Source: Stenotrophomonas maltophilia (GTDB taxonomy: Bacteria; Pseudomonadota; Gammaproteobacteria; Xanthomonadales; Xanthomonadaceae). Taken from it: 64,000 nucleotides of DNA. The notes below the pieces were generated by a model that had not been told where the DNA came from, made no database searches, and saw only the letters and a program-made list of their open reading frames with translations. A program made the position numbers and the translations under genes. The stretch covers positions 2,302,750 to 2,366,749 of the forward strand of contig NZ_CP033877.1 in NCBI RefSeq assembly GCF_006970445.1, in the 5' to 3' direction. Below, one piece after another: positions 49,709 to 58,850 of the stretch. Positions within the stretch are counted from its first letter, which is position 1. Every line of letters begins with the position of its first letter.

Positions 49709-49770
49709 ACCCCATCATGTGCACAACGAGATGGCAGGCGCCAACAACCCACGTGCAAAGACAGCGACGT

Positions 49771-49923
49771 TTACGCAGCGATGGCATTGTCGCATATCGT
49801 CAATTGATCCGAATATTCAACAACTTGCGCCATACCATCTGCGGCATTCCCCACCCGCATTGGCACCGCGCATTCCTTGACTGCATCCGGCATTCGAGAC
49901 ATGCGAGATGCCAGTTCCGACAT
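49771..49923 (-). CDS. Possible 50-residue small protein coupled to the TraX-like gene
   Basis: ATG at 49923 shares its A with the TAA stop of the TraX-like gene (TAATG), a common arrangement for coupled reinitiation. It begins MSELASRMSRMPDAVKECAV and has a short amphipathic part and a Cys near the end. No known family. The overlap is the only support, so the call is tentative. Confidence 0.35.
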   Translation of the reverse strand: MSELASRMSRMPDAVKECAVPMRVGNAADGMAQVVEYSDQLTICDNAIAA

Positions 49924-50588
49924 TACGCAAGCAGATGGGCAATCAACGCCAGCACCGCCAGATGCCCCACGTAGTACCCGTAGAACACCCAGCGCCAGCG
50001 CGGCAGTTGCCACGTCATCCGCGCCGCCAGCAGCACTATCGGAATGGCCAGCAGCGCCCAGCCGTTGTGGTTGGCCCAGCACACCGCTGCAAGCGCGGCC
50101 AGCAACAACCACCAGGCCCGATGCCGGAACGCGATCCAGGCCAGCAGTACGCTGCCCACACCGGCCCACTGATAGTCCACCAGCATCGGCAGCAGACCTG
50201 CGGCCAGCAACAGCTGCACCGGCCGATTGTTCGCCAACGCATGCACGGCCACCGCGGCCAGAGCGAAGGTCAACAGGATGTTGAGCGGCAGCCAGGAACC
50301 GAACGCGAGTGCATGCAATGGCTGCGCGATCACCCCCCATAGCGCGAGCCGGCGTATCGATTTGCGCAGGTCCGCCCCGGGCTGGGCCAGGTTGCAGGCC
50401 ATCACCAGCGCGAACAGCGGGAACGCGATACGCCCCAGTTCGCTGACCACCGGCAGGTAGCCGCCGAAGACCACCTTGGCCACGTGATCGCCGGTCATGG
50501 TCAGCAGTGCGATCCATTTCAGCAGCTCGCGCGCGCCGCTGCCGAGAGTGAGGTTGAAGGTGGACGTCCCGGTCGTGGTCGCTTGCAT
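49923..50588 (-). CDS. TraX-like membrane protein
   Basis: 221 residues with seven or more hydrophobic helices. It has the TraX family pattern: LLKWIALLTMTGDHVAKVVFGGYLPVVSELGRIAFPLFALVMACNLAQ, then QPLHALAFGSWLPLNILLTFALA. TraX N-acetylates F-pilin, but chromosomal homologues are common and their substrates are unknown. No other conjugation gene is in the window, so a role in conjugation is unlikely. Confidence 0.82.
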   Translation of the reverse strand: MQATTTGTSTFNLTLGSGARELLKWIALLTMTGDHVAKVVFGGYLPVVSELGRIAFPLFALVMACNLAQPGADLRKSIRRLALWGVIAQPLHALAFGSWLPLNILLTFALAAVAVHALANNRPVQLLLAAGLLPMLVDYQWAGVGSVLLAWIAFRHRAWWLLLAALAAVCWANHNGWALLAIPIVLLAARMTWQLPRWRWVFYGYYVGHLAVLALIAHLLA

Positions 50589-50702
50589 CGCGGAAGCTTA
50601 TGCGCATCGGCCAGCCCATTTCCAGCGTCGCGCAGGAGCCGGCCGCTGCAAGCCGCAGGCGGCGGCGCTATGCTGGCCGCCCCTGCTTGTGAGACGCCCG
50701 CC

Positions 50703-51662
50703 ATGCGCACCCTGTACCCCGCCATCGAGCCCTACCGCGAGTTCACCCTGCCGGTGAGCGATCTGCACACCCTGCATATCGAAGAGTGCGGCACGCCCGA
50801 GGGCATCCCGGTGGTGTACCTGCATGGCGGCCCGGGCGCCGGCATCTCACCGACCCATCGGCGCTTCTTCGACCCGGCGCGCTACCGCATCGTGCTGATC
50901 GACCAGCGCGGCAGCGGCCGCTCCACGCCGTTCGGCGAGCTTCGCGACAACACCACGCAGGATCTGGTGGCCGACATCGAGAAGGTGCGCGAGCATCTGG
51001 GTATCGAGCGCTGGCTGGTCTACGGCGGCTCCTGGGGTTCGACCCTGTCGCTGGCCTACGCACAGGCGCATCCCGAACGTGCCACCGGCCTGATCGTGCG
51101 CGGTGTGTTCCTTGGCCGCGAGATGGAAAATCGCTGGTTCGCCGAGGCCAACGGCGGTGCACGCTGGATCTTCCCGGAACGCTGGGATCGCTACGAGGCC
51201 TACATTCCAGAAGGCGAGCGTGGTGACATGATTGCGGCCTACTGGACGCGCATGGACAGCGCCGATGAGGCCACCCGCATCGCAGCCGCGCAGGCCTGGC
51301 TGGGCTGGGAAGACAACGCCGCCACCCTGCAACACGACGTGGATGCGGTTTCCACGGATGACCCGCTGGATACCCTGGCCAAGGCCCGCATCGAGGCCCA
51401 CTACTTCCGCAATGGCATCTTCCTGGAGCCGAACCAGCTGCTGCGCAACATCGACCGCATCCGCCACCTGCCCGGCGTGATCGTGCAAGGCCGCTACGAC
51501 ATCATCTGCCCGCCGCGCAGCGCCTGGGACCTGGCCAAGGCCTGGCCGGAAGCCAGGCTGCAGATGGTGACCTCAGGGCATAGCGCGAACGAGCCTGCGA
51601 CGGTGGATGCGTTGGTGCGGGCCACGGATGCGTTTGCCGACCAGTTCGGCAGCGCAACCTGA
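50703..51662 (+). CDS. pip: Proline iminopeptidase (alpha/beta hydrolase)
   Basis: 319 residues. HGGPGAG oxyanion motif (41-47), nucleophile elbow G-G-S-W-G-S with Ser110, and the catalytic Asp and His in GRYDIICPP and SGHSANEP. MRTLYPAIEPYREFTLPVSDLHTL is the usual start of proteobacterial proline iminopeptidases, which remove N-terminal proline from peptides in the cytoplasm. Full length. Divergent from the TraX-like gene. Confidence 0.93.
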   Translation: MRTLYPAIEPYREFTLPVSDLHTLHIEECGTPEGIPVVYLHGGPGAGISPTHRRFFDPARYRIVLIDQRGSGRSTPFGELRDNTTQDLVADIEKVREHLGIERWLVYGGSWGSTLSLAYAQAHPERATGLIVRGVFLGREMENRWFAEANGGARWIFPERWDRYEAYIPEGERGDMIAAYWTRMDSADEATRIAAAQAWLGWEDNAATLQHDVDAVSTDDPLDTLAKARIEAHYFRNGIFLEPNQLLRNIDRIRHLPGVIVQGRYDIICPPRSAWDLAKAWPEARLQMVTSGHSANEPATVDALVRATDAFADQFGSAT

Positions 51663-51671
51663 CCCACGGCG

Positions 51672-53033
51672 TCAGCAGGCCACGGTGAACCCCACCGTGG
51701 TCAGCCCGTCACGGCTGGCGACGAACACGTCGCCACCATGCAGCACGGCGATGGCCTTGACGATGGACAGGCCAAGACCGTGGTGGCGCTCGCCGCGGTA
51801 CTCACGGGCCTCGTCCACGCGATAGAAGCGCTCGAACAGCAATGGCAGGTGCTCGGCAGCAATCCCCTCGCCTTCGTTCAGTACCGCGATGCGCGTGCCT
51901 TCACCCTCGGCCTGCAGCTGCACACGCACCTCGGTTCCCGGCCGCGCGTGTTGCACCGCATTGTGCAGCAGGTTGGTCAGGGCGCGCCGGAACAGCGAGG
52001 GATCGATGCTGGCCGTCGCTTCACCTTCGATGCGCAGGGTCAGCCCGGCTTCCTCGAACAGGAATTCAAGGAAGTCCCCGGCGGCGGCCACTTCGTCGGC
52101 CAGCGCCACCGGCCGGGTTTCCATCGCGATGTCGCCCTGCCCGGCCCGCGACAGGAACAGCATGTCGTTGACGATGGCGCGCAGCCGCTCCAGCTCTTCC
52201 AGGTTGGACTGCATCACGTCCTGCAGCTGCGCGTTGTCGCGCGGACGCGACAGGGCCACCTGGGTCTGGCCCATCAGATTGGCCAGCGGCGTGCGCAGTT
52301 CATGGGCCACGTCGGCGTTGAACGCATCCAGCCGCGTGTAGGCGGCCTCGAGACGATCCAGTGCACCGTTGAAGGCATGCGTCAGGTGCCCCAGCTCTGC
52401 CGGCAGCGCCTGTGTGCCGAGCCGCTGCGACAACCGCTGCGGGCTGAGCGATCGCGCCTCATCCGAGAGCGCCCGCAACGGGGCCAGCCCCAGGCGAGCG
52501 ATCCAGTAGCCCAGCCCGGCCACCAGCAGCACGCCCAGCGCACCCGCGATCCACAGCGCCCAGGCGAAGCGCTGCAGGGCATCGGTGTAGGGTTCGGAGT
52601 CGATGCCGATCCAAAGGTCCACCGCCGGCCGCGCGCCCTTGCCGGGGACGCGCTCATAGAGCGTGCGCAACGGATGCCCGCCAGTCCTCTGCAGCGTCCC
52701 CATGCCTCGATCGCCCTTCTCCGGCGGCTGCACGTCGGGTCGTGCAGGACCGATACGGAACGTCGGGTCGTCACTCCAGGCCCAGACCAGCGTGTCGCGG
52801 TCGCCGGAAATCAGGTTGCCGACCTTGTCGCGCACCTTGCTCCAGCGCTCGCGGGTATCGCACATGGCCACACTGCCGCTGACCGCGTGCAGCTTGGTCT
52901 GCAGCTCCGCGTGCTGGTAGCGCACCACCTGCCGTTCCAGCACGCCGTATACGCCGATGCCCAACAGGGTGAACACCAGCAGCGCGGCCAGCGCAAACAT
53001 CGCCGACAGGCGCTGGGCGATCGACCACCTCAT
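51672..53033 (-). CDS. Heavy-metal-type sensor histidine kinase of the RND operon
   Basis: 453 residues. Two membrane helices (about 8-30 and 165-190) flank a 130-residue periplasmic sensor, followed by a HAMP segment, DVAHELRTPLANLMGQ (phosphorylated His) and an ATPase domain with LLHNAVQHA, NEGEGI and HGLGLSIVKAIA. The layout matches CusS/CzcS-type kinases for metal or envelope stress. Its start overlaps the response-regulator stop. Last gene of the operon. Confidence 0.9.
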   Translation of the reverse strand: MRWSIAQRLSAMFALAALLVFTLLGIGVYGVLERQVVRYQHAELQTKLHAVSGSVAMCDTRERWSKVRDKVGNLISGDRDTLVWAWSDDPTFRIGPARPDVQPPEKGDRGMGTLQRTGGHPLRTLYERVPGKGARPAVDLWIGIDSEPYTDALQRFAWALWIAGALGVLLVAGLGYWIARLGLAPLRALSDEARSLSPQRLSQRLGTQALPAELGHLTHAFNGALDRLEAAYTRLDAFNADVAHELRTPLANLMGQTQVALSRPRDNAQLQDVMQSNLEELERLRAIVNDMLFLSRAGQGDIAMETRPVALADEVAAAGDFLEFLFEEAGLTLRIEGEATASIDPSLFRRALTNLLHNAVQHARPGTEVRVQLQAEGEGTRIAVLNEGEGIAAEHLPLLFERFYRVDEAREYRGERHHGLGLSIVKAIAVLHGGDVFVASRDGLTTVGFTVAC

Positions 53034-53719
53034 CGGCCATCGTCCTCGTCATCACGCACTTCCAGCACGTAGCCCATGCCGCGCACCGTATGCAGCAGCT
53101 TGCTGGGGTACGGGCCATCGAGCTTGCTGCGCAGGCGCTTGATCGCCACTTCCACCACGTTGGTGTTGCTGTCGAAATTGATGTCCCAGACCTGCGCGGC
53201 GATCACTGTCTTGGACAGGATCTGCCCGCGCCGCTGCGCGAGCAGGGCCAGCAGTGCGAACTCCTTGCCGGTCAGGTCCAGCCGCGCGCCGTCACGATAG
53301 GCGCGCCGCGCCAGCAGGTTGACCTGCAGATCGCCCACCTGCAGTTCGGTCGGCTCCTGCTGGCGGCCGCGCCGGACCAGCGCCTGCAGGCGCGCCAGCA
53401 GTTCGATGAACGAGAACGGCTTGACCAGGTAGTCATCGGCACCCTGCCCCAGCCCATGCACGCGGTCATCCACGCGGTCGCGTGCGGTCAGCATGATCAC
53501 CGGGGTCTGCTTGCTGCGGCGCAGTTCACGCAGCACATTGAAGCCATCCATGCCGGGCAGCATCACGTCCAGCACGATCACGTCGTAGTCGAATTCGCGC
53601 GCCAGGTGCAGGCCGGTCACACCGTCGGCGGCCAGGTCCACTGCCCAGCCCTGTTCGCCCAGGCCGGTGCGCAGATAGTGGGCAGTCTTGCTCTCATCCT
53701 CGACGATCAGCAGTTTCAT
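53030..53719 (-). CDS. CusR/CzcR-type response regulator of the RND operon
   Basis: 229 residues. Receiver: MKLLIVEDESKTAHYLRTGLGEQGW, phosphoacceptor in VLDVMLPGMDGF, lysine in LVKPFSF. C-terminal winged helix with LDLTGKEFALLALLAQRRG and NTNVVEVAIKRLRSKLD...VRGMGYVLE. It clusters by pattern with CusR/CopR/IrlR regulators. A CusR-like box lies upstream of the operon. It overlaps both neighbours by 4 nt. Confidence 0.9.
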   Translation of the reverse strand: MKLLIVEDESKTAHYLRTGLGEQGWAVDLAADGVTGLHLAREFDYDVIVLDVMLPGMDGFNVLRELRRSKQTPVIMLTARDRVDDRVHGLGQGADDYLVKPFSFIELLARLQALVRRGRQQEPTELQVGDLQVNLLARRAYRDGARLDLTGKEFALLALLAQRRGQILSKTVIAAQVWDINFDSNTNVVEVAIKRLRSKLDGPYPSKLLHTVRGMGYVLEVRDDEDDGR

Positions 53720-56700
53720 CCGGGCTCCGTCAGTGCAGCGCCTGCCGCCGCCCTGCGCTCGCGTCGGCGCTGCAGGAACAGCCGGTCCAGGGCCAGGTAG
53801 ATCACCGGGGTACTGTACAGGGTCAGCAACTGGCTGATCAGCAGGCCACCGACCACCGCCACGCCCAGCGGCTGGCGCAGCTCCGAACCAGTGCCGAACC
53901 CGATCATCAGCGGAATGGCACCCAGCAGTGCAGCCAACGTGGTCATCATGATCGGGCGGAAGCGGGTCAGGCAGGCTTCGTGGATGGCCTGCAGCGGGGT
54001 CAAGCCACGATTTCGCTGAGCATCAAGCGCGAAATCGACCATCAGGATGCCGTTCTTCTTGACGATGCCGATCAGCAGCACGATGCCGATCAGCGCCATG
54101 ATCGAGAAATCCAGCCCCCATACCCACAGCATCAGCACCGCGCCGATACCGGCCGACGGCAGCGTGGACAGGATGGTGAGCGGGTGCACGAAGCTCTCGT
54201 ACAGCACGCCGAGGATGATGTAGACCGCGAGCAGCGCGGCCAGGATCAGCAACGGCTGGCTGGCCAGCGATTCCTGGAACGCCTGTGCGGTGCCCTGGAA
54301 GCGCCCGTTGATGCTGTCGGGCATGCCGATCTGCGCCTGCGCCTGCTCGACCAGGGTAACTGCCTCACCCAGCGAGACGCCCGGCGCCAGGTTGAACGAC
54401 AGGTTCACTGCCGGCAGCATGCCGTTGTGGCTGATCGACAGTGGCCCGTTGCCCGGTGGCTGCACCTGCGCCACGGCCGACAGCGGCACCATCTGCCCGG
54501 TCAGCGGCGAACGCAGGTGGAAGTAGGACAGCGCATCGACCTCGCCAAGCAGGCCGGGTGCGATCTCCAGGATCACCCGGTACTGGTTGGTCTCGGTCTG
54601 GAACTCGTTGATCTGGCGCTGGCCGAACGCATCGTAGAGCACCTGGTCGATATCGTTGGCGGTCAGGCCGAAGCGCGCCGCAGCAGTACGGTCGATCTGC
54701 AACCGGGTAACGCTGGCGCCCACCTGCTGGTCGTTGGACACATCACGCAGCTGCGGTAGCCCGCGCAGGCGTTCGGTCAGCTGCTCGGCCCAGCGTGACA
54801 GCTCGCGGCTGTCCTGGCCGCGCAGTGCGTACTGGTACTGCGTACGCGCCGGCCCCGCGCCCAGGTTGATGTCCTGCGCGGCACGCATGTACACGGTGAT
54901 GCCCGGCACACTGGCCATCTTCGCACGCAGCCGGTCGATGAAGCCGTGCACATCGACGTCGCGGTCGCCGCGGTCCTTCAGGATGAACCAGAAGCGTCCG
55001 TTGGACAGGGTCTGGCTGCCGCCGGTGGCGCCCACTGCATGGTTGTAGGCCTGCAGTGCCGGATCCTCCGCGGCGATCTTCGCCAGCTGCTGGTGCTTGG
55101 CCGCCATCTCCTCGAAACCGATGTCCTGCGCCGCTTCGGTGGTGGCGAACACGAAGGCGGTGTCCTGCAGCGGGAAGAAGCCCTTTGGGATCACCACATA
55201 CGAGGCCACCGCTACCGCCACCGTCGCGCCGAAGCCGAGCAGCACCAGCCGCTGGTGGCCCAACGCCCACTGCAGGCTGCGGTCGTAGCCGGCCAACAGG
55301 CGCCCGGCCAGCGTGTCCTGGCCGTCGCGGTGGGCCGGCATGCGCTTCATCAGGTGCGCGGCCATCATCGGCGCCAGCGTCAGCGAGGCCACGATGGAAA
55401 TCAGGATCGCGACCGTGATCGTCATTGCGAACTCGGCAAACAGGCGCCCGACCACGCCGCCCATGAACAGCAACGGGATGAACGCCGCGATCAGTGACAG
55501 GCTGATCGACACCACGGTGAAGCCGATTTCCTCGGCACCCTTCAGCGCCGCTTCAACGGGCCCGAGGCCGGCTTCGCGATGGCGGTGGATGTTCTCCACC
55601 ACCACGATGGCGTCGTCCACCACGAAGCCGACCGCCACCACCAGTGCGACCAGGGTGAGATTGTTGAGGCTGAAGCCGGCCACATACATCGCCGCGAAGG
55701 TGGCAACCAGCGCCACCACCAGCACCGCACCGACGATGAGCGTGGCCGAGAGCTGGCGCAGGAACAGCCCCATCACCAGCACCACCAGCACGATGGTCAG
55801 CACCAGCGTGACTTCCACTTCGTGCAGCGAGGCACGGATGGTGCGCGTGCGGTCGTTGAGCACCTCCACATCGACGCTGGCCGGCAGGTTCGCGCTCAAC
55901 GCCGGCAGTGCCGCCAGCACCGCATCGGTGGTGCGCACGATGTTCGCACCCGGCTGCCGGCTGATGATCAGGCCTACGCCGGGCTGACCGTTCGGCCACG
56001 CCTGCACATAGGCGTTCTCGGCACCGTCGACCACCTGCGCGACATCACCCAGCGTGACCGGTGAACCCTGCCGGTAGGCGACCACCAGCTGGCGGTAGTC
56101 CTGGGCATCGAACAGCTGGTCGTTGGCCTCGAACGTGGACGTGCGCTGTTCGCCCATCAAAGCGCCCTTGGCCTGGTTGAGGCTGGCGTTCTGGGCCACG
56201 CCGCGCAGGTCGGACAAGGTCATCCCCATCGCGGCCAGGCGCTCGGGTTGGGCCTGTATGCGGATGGCCGGGCGTTGCTGGCCAACGATGTTGACCTCGG
56301 ACACGCCACTGATCTGGCTGATTGAACGCGCCAGGCGGCTCTCGGCCAGGTCGCTCAGCTCGGTCATCGACATCTGTGCCGAGACCACGCTGAGCACCAG
56401 GATCGGGCTGTCGGCCGGGTTGACCTTGCGCCAGGTCGGCAGGTTCGGCAGGTCGCTGGGCAGGCGCCCGGCCGCGGCATTGATGGCTGCCTGCACTTCC
56501 TGCGCGGCGGTATCGATGTTCTTTTCCAGATCGAACTGCAGCGTGATCGAGGTGCTGCCCAGCGCGCTGGTGGAGGTCATCTCGATGATGCCGGGCACGC
56601 CGGTCAGCTGCGTTTCCAGCGGCGTGGCCACCGCCGATGCCATGGTCTCGGCACTGGCGCCGGGCAGGCTGGCATTGACCCGGATGGTCGGGAATTCCGC

Positions 56701-56829
56701 TTCCGGTAATGGCGCCACCGGCAACCGCGGCAGTGCGGCTACACCAAGCAGTATCACCGCCAGCGTCAGCAGCGTGGTGGCCACCGGATGCCGAACGAAC
56801 CAGCTGGACAGCGAGACGCGGGCACTCAT
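53716..56829 (-). CDS. RND multidrug efflux permease (MdtB/MdtC-like)
   Basis: 1037 residues, full length. Twelve membrane helices and two large periplasmic loops. N-terminus SSWFVRHPVATTLLTLAVILLGVAALPRLPVAPLPEAEFPTI; proton-relay aspartates in VGFVVDDAIVVVENIHRH. The sequence is of the hydrophobic/amphiphilic HAE-1 type, closest to MdtB/MdtC by eye, rather than the metal CusA type. It works with the adaptor encoded just upstream. No outer-membrane factor gene is nearby, so a shared TolC-like channel is expected. Confidence 0.9.
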   Translation of the reverse strand: MSARVSLSSWFVRHPVATTLLTLAVILLGVAALPRLPVAPLPEAEFPTIRVNASLPGASAETMASAVATPLETQLTGVPGIIEMTSTSALGSTSITLQFDLEKNIDTAAQEVQAAINAAAGRLPSDLPNLPTWRKVNPADSPILVLSVVSAQMSMTELSDLAESRLARSISQISGVSEVNIVGQQRPAIRIQAQPERLAAMGMTLSDLRGVAQNASLNQAKGALMGEQRTSTFEANDQLFDAQDYRQLVVAYRQGSPVTLGDVAQVVDGAENAYVQAWPNGQPGVGLIISRQPGANIVRTTDAVLAALPALSANLPASVDVEVLNDRTRTIRASLHEVEVTLVLTIVLVVLVMGLFLRQLSATLIVGAVLVVALVATFAAMYVAGFSLNNLTLVALVVAVGFVVDDAIVVVENIHRHREAGLGPVEAALKGAEEIGFTVVSISLSLIAAFIPLLFMGGVVGRLFAEFAMTITVAILISIVASLTLAPMMAAHLMKRMPAHRDGQDTLAGRLLAGYDRSLQWALGHQRLVLLGFGATVAVAVASYVVIPKGFFPLQDTAFVFATTEAAQDIGFEEMAAKHQQLAKIAAEDPALQAYNHAVGATGGSQTLSNGRFWFILKDRGDRDVDVHGFIDRLRAKMASVPGITVYMRAAQDINLGAGPARTQYQYALRGQDSRELSRWAEQLTERLRGLPQLRDVSNDQQVGASVTRLQIDRTAAARFGLTANDIDQVLYDAFGQRQINEFQTETNQYRVILEIAPGLLGEVDALSYFHLRSPLTGQMVPLSAVAQVQPPGNGPLSISHNGMLPAVNLSFNLAPGVSLGEAVTLVEQAQAQIGMPDSINGRFQGTAQAFQESLASQPLLILAALLAVYIILGVLYESFVHPLTILSTLPSAGIGAVLMLWVWGLDFSIMALIGIVLLIGIVKKNGILMVDFALDAQRNRGLTPLQAIHEACLTRFRPIMMTTLAALLGAIPLMIGFGTGSELRQPLGVAVVGGLLISQLLTLYSTPVIYLALDRLFLQRRRERRAAAGAALTEPG

Positions 56830-57995
56830 GGTGCGGCCCCGGCCTTGGCAACCGGTGCGCCGGCTTCAGTGACGACCACACCCGGGCGCAGGCGCGACTG
56901 GCCATCGCGCACGATCACATCGCCCACCCGCAGTTCACCCTGGACGGCCACCTGACCGTTCTCGGCTTCACCGACAGTGACCGGCAGCACCTCGACGCTC
57001 CCATCGCCCACTACGCGGTAGACGAAGCTGCCCTCGACACCGCGCTGGATTGCGGCAGCGTCCACCACCAGTGCGTCCGTCGTCTGGCCGATGCGTACCC
57101 GCACGCTGACCAGCTGGCCCGGCCACAGCCGGTCGTCGGCATTGGCGAAGCGCGCACGCAACCGCACCGTGCCGGAAGTCTCGTCGATCTGGTTGTCGAT
57201 CACCTGCAGGATGCCTTCCGCCAGGGATTGGCCACCATCGCGGTCCAGTGCCTGCACCGCCACGCCGCCGGCCGCCAACGCCTGCCTCAACTGCGGCAAC
57301 GCGTCCTGCGGCAGCGCGAACACCACCGAGATCGGGTCGGTCTGCTGCACCGTCACCAGTCCCTGCGTATCGGTGGCACGCACCAGGTTGCCGGGGTCCA
57401 CCTGCCGCAGGCCGATGCGGCCGTCCATCGGCGCCAGGATACGGGTGTACGACAGCTGCACCTGCGCGGCGTCCACCGCCGACTGGTTGCCACGCCCGGT
57501 GGCCTGCAACTGCTGCACCGTGGCCGCCTGCTGCTCCAGCATCTGCCGCGAGACCAGCTGGTCGGTAGACAGGTGCTGCAGCCGCGCCAGGTCCGAGCGC
57601 GCGGCATCCAACGTGGCCCGGTCGCGCACCACTGCGGCCTGTGCGCCACCCAGGTCGGCGCGGATCGCGCGATCATCGATACGGGCCAGCAACTGGCCCT
57701 TGCGCACCTTCTGGCCCTCCTCAAACAGCACCTCGGTCAGCACGCCATCGACCTGCGGCCGCAGCACGGTGCTCTGCAGCGACTGCACCGTGCCTACGCC
57801 GCTGCGCCAATGCGCCACATCGCGCTGCTCGACACGGCTGGTCACCACCGGTACCGGCGGCGGCGCACTGGCCGGTTGCGCGTCGCTGCGCGACACACCC
57901 TGGAACAACATCACCAGCGACAGCGCCACCAGCAGCAGCGCGCCCAGGGCCAGGTTGCGGCGACGCATTCGCGAGGACAGGAAGGGGATTCGCAT
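56826..57995 (-). CDS. RND periplasmic adaptor (membrane-fusion protein)
   Basis: 389 residues with an N-terminal anchor (LALGALLLVALSLVMLFQG). Lipoyl motif VQSLQSTVLRPQVDGVLTEVLFEEGQKVRKGQLLARID, a coiled-coil hairpin (ATLDAARSDLARLQHLSTDQLVSRQMLEQQAATVQQLQ) and barrel domains are visible. First gene of the operon adaptor-permease-regulator-kinase, all overlapping by 4 nt. A CusR-like box is 92-105 bp upstream. Confidence 0.88.
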   Translation of the reverse strand: MRIPFLSSRMRRRNLALGALLLVALSLVMLFQGVSRSDAQPASAPPPVPVVTSRVEQRDVAHWRSGVGTVQSLQSTVLRPQVDGVLTEVLFEEGQKVRKGQLLARIDDRAIRADLGGAQAAVVRDRATLDAARSDLARLQHLSTDQLVSRQMLEQQAATVQQLQATGRGNQSAVDAAQVQLSYTRILAPMDGRIGLRQVDPGNLVRATDTQGLVTVQQTDPISVVFALPQDALPQLRQALAAGGVAVQALDRDGGQSLAEGILQVIDNQIDETSGTVRLRARFANADDRLWPGQLVSVRVRIGQTTDALVVDAAAIQRGVEGSFVYRVVGDGSVEVLPVTVGEAENGQVAVQGELRVGDVIVRDGQSRLRPGVVVTEAGAPVAKAGAAP

Positions 57996-58084
57996 GACAG
58001 GGATCCATACCGGTGCCGGCGCGGGGGCTGCGCGGGCCTGACCCCATCCTCACGGCTGGCCTCCGGCGCCTTGCTGTCGCCTGC

Positions 58085-58102
58085 CTGACAATTTCGTCAG
58101 GT
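58085..58102. promoter_or_regulatory. CusR-like box upstream of the RND operon
   Basis: CCTGAC-AATTTC-GTCAGG is a perfect 6-bp dyad. Its core TGACAATTTCGTCA differs from the E. coli CusR core TGACAA-N2-TTGTCA at one base. It lies 90-107 bp upstream of the adaptor start. The operon encodes a CusR-type regulator, so autoregulation is likely (inference). Confidence 0.6.
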
Positions 58103-58257
58103 GCCGATGGCGCTCGCATGGGGCGTGCGGGTGAACGGTGGCCCACCGCTGCATGGCGACCCGGTCGGTTCTTCGCAGCTCGCTTACAGACCCGGGCCGA
58201 AGATCCGGCCGTGGCCATCCACATCCGTGGCCCGCGCACCCACTCCTGGAGCCTGTC

Positions 58258-58557
58258 ATGACCGGTATTCGCTACGTTCCTGTTGTCCTCGCCATCTCCG
58301 TCGGCCTGCTGCTGGGCGCCTGCTCCAAGACCCAGGAGGCGAGCAAGGCCACCGCCGCCGAGGACGTCACCGAAGTGAAGCTGATACCGCCGTATGAGTC
58401 GCTGGACAAGGACAAGGACGGCATCGTCACGCTGGCCGAGGTGGATGCGGTGGCGCCGGACTGGGCCGAACGCCTGCATGCCTGCGATACCGACCGTGAC
58501 AAGACGTTGACCCGTGGCGAGTACGACGTGTGCAAGCAGACCAGCGCTTCGCATTGA
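58258..58557 (+). CDS. EF-hand lipoprotein
   Basis: 99 residues. A lipoprotein signal ends in LLGAC, so the Cys is lipidated. Two EF-hand loops: DKDKDGIVTLAEV (about 50-62) and DTDRDKTLTRGEY (about 77-89), both with Asp at positions 1, 3 and 5 and Glu near 12. It should bind Ca2+ at the periplasmic membrane face. Divergent from the RND operon. Confidence 0.82.
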   Translation: MTGIRYVPVVLAISVGLLLGACSKTQEASKATAAEDVTEVKLIPPYESLDKDKDGIVTLAEVDAVAPDWAERLHACDTDRDKTLTRGEYDVCKQTSASH

Positions 58558-58590
58558 TCCATCACTGAATCCTCGATTGGCGCTGCGCAT

Positions 58591-58618
58591 GCCCGGCTAT
58601 ACCAAGGTATAGCCGGGC
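58591..58618. terminator. Perfect 28-bp palindrome (hairpin) after the EF-hand gene
   Basis: GCCCGGCTATACC-AA-GGTATAGCCGGGC, 13 matching bases on each side. It lies 33 bp after the EF-hand lipoprotein stop and before the magnesium locus. It is probably a terminator, although it has no T-run; a binding site cannot be excluded. Confidence 0.55.
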
Positions 58619-58649
58619 TAACCCACGGGCCTCTAGGCCTGCCGCATTC

Positions 58650-58689
58650 AGTGGCGGACAATAGCGCCACTGGCCAGGGCAACCCTGGC
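58650..58689 (+). promoter_or_regulatory. Two hairpins in the magnesium-locus leader
   Basis: Stem AGTGGCG / CGCCACT (58650-58656 and 58665-58671) followed at once by GCCAGGG-CAA-CCCTGGC (58673-58689). They precede the leader peptide by about 28 nt. The -10 and -35 boxes of the locus could not be assigned with confidence. Confidence 0.45.
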
Positions 58690-58716
58690 TGGCACCCTCC
58701 CCTCATGGAGACGCAG

Positions 58717-58806
58717 ATGGACCCCGACCCTGCCGGGCGCACCGCGCCCCGGATGACCGCCTGTTGCCTGTTCCTGGCGCCTGCCCGCCGGTCCCTGCCT
58801 GCCTGA
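58717..58806 (+). CDS. MgtL-like leader peptide (29 residues)
   Basis: The ATG at 58717 has GGAG 6 nt upstream and opens a 29-codon ORF beginning MDPDPAGRTAPR. Acidic-proline starts such as MEPDP of E. coli and Salmonella MgtL destabilise the ribosome at low Mg2+ and so raise expression of the downstream magnesium transporter. The following two genes are a small ORF and MgtA, which supports the same role here. An upstream in-frame ATG at 58705 adds four residues (METQ), but the ribosome site favours 58717. Confidence 0.6.
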   Translation: MDPDPAGRTAPRMTACCLFLAPARRSLPA

Positions 58807-58850
58807 GTGACGGGGGATCGCCAGGCGCCGCCTGCCTGGAGATCGCCCCC

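Noticed and set aside
49596..49880. 94-residue open frame on the plus strand
   Set aside because: Arg-rich start with no ribosome site, and it runs across the stems of the predicted minus-strand leader.
49923..50588. TraX-like gene as evidence of a conjugative element
   Set aside because: No relaxase, pilus or transfer gene is near it, and chromosomal TraX homologues are common.
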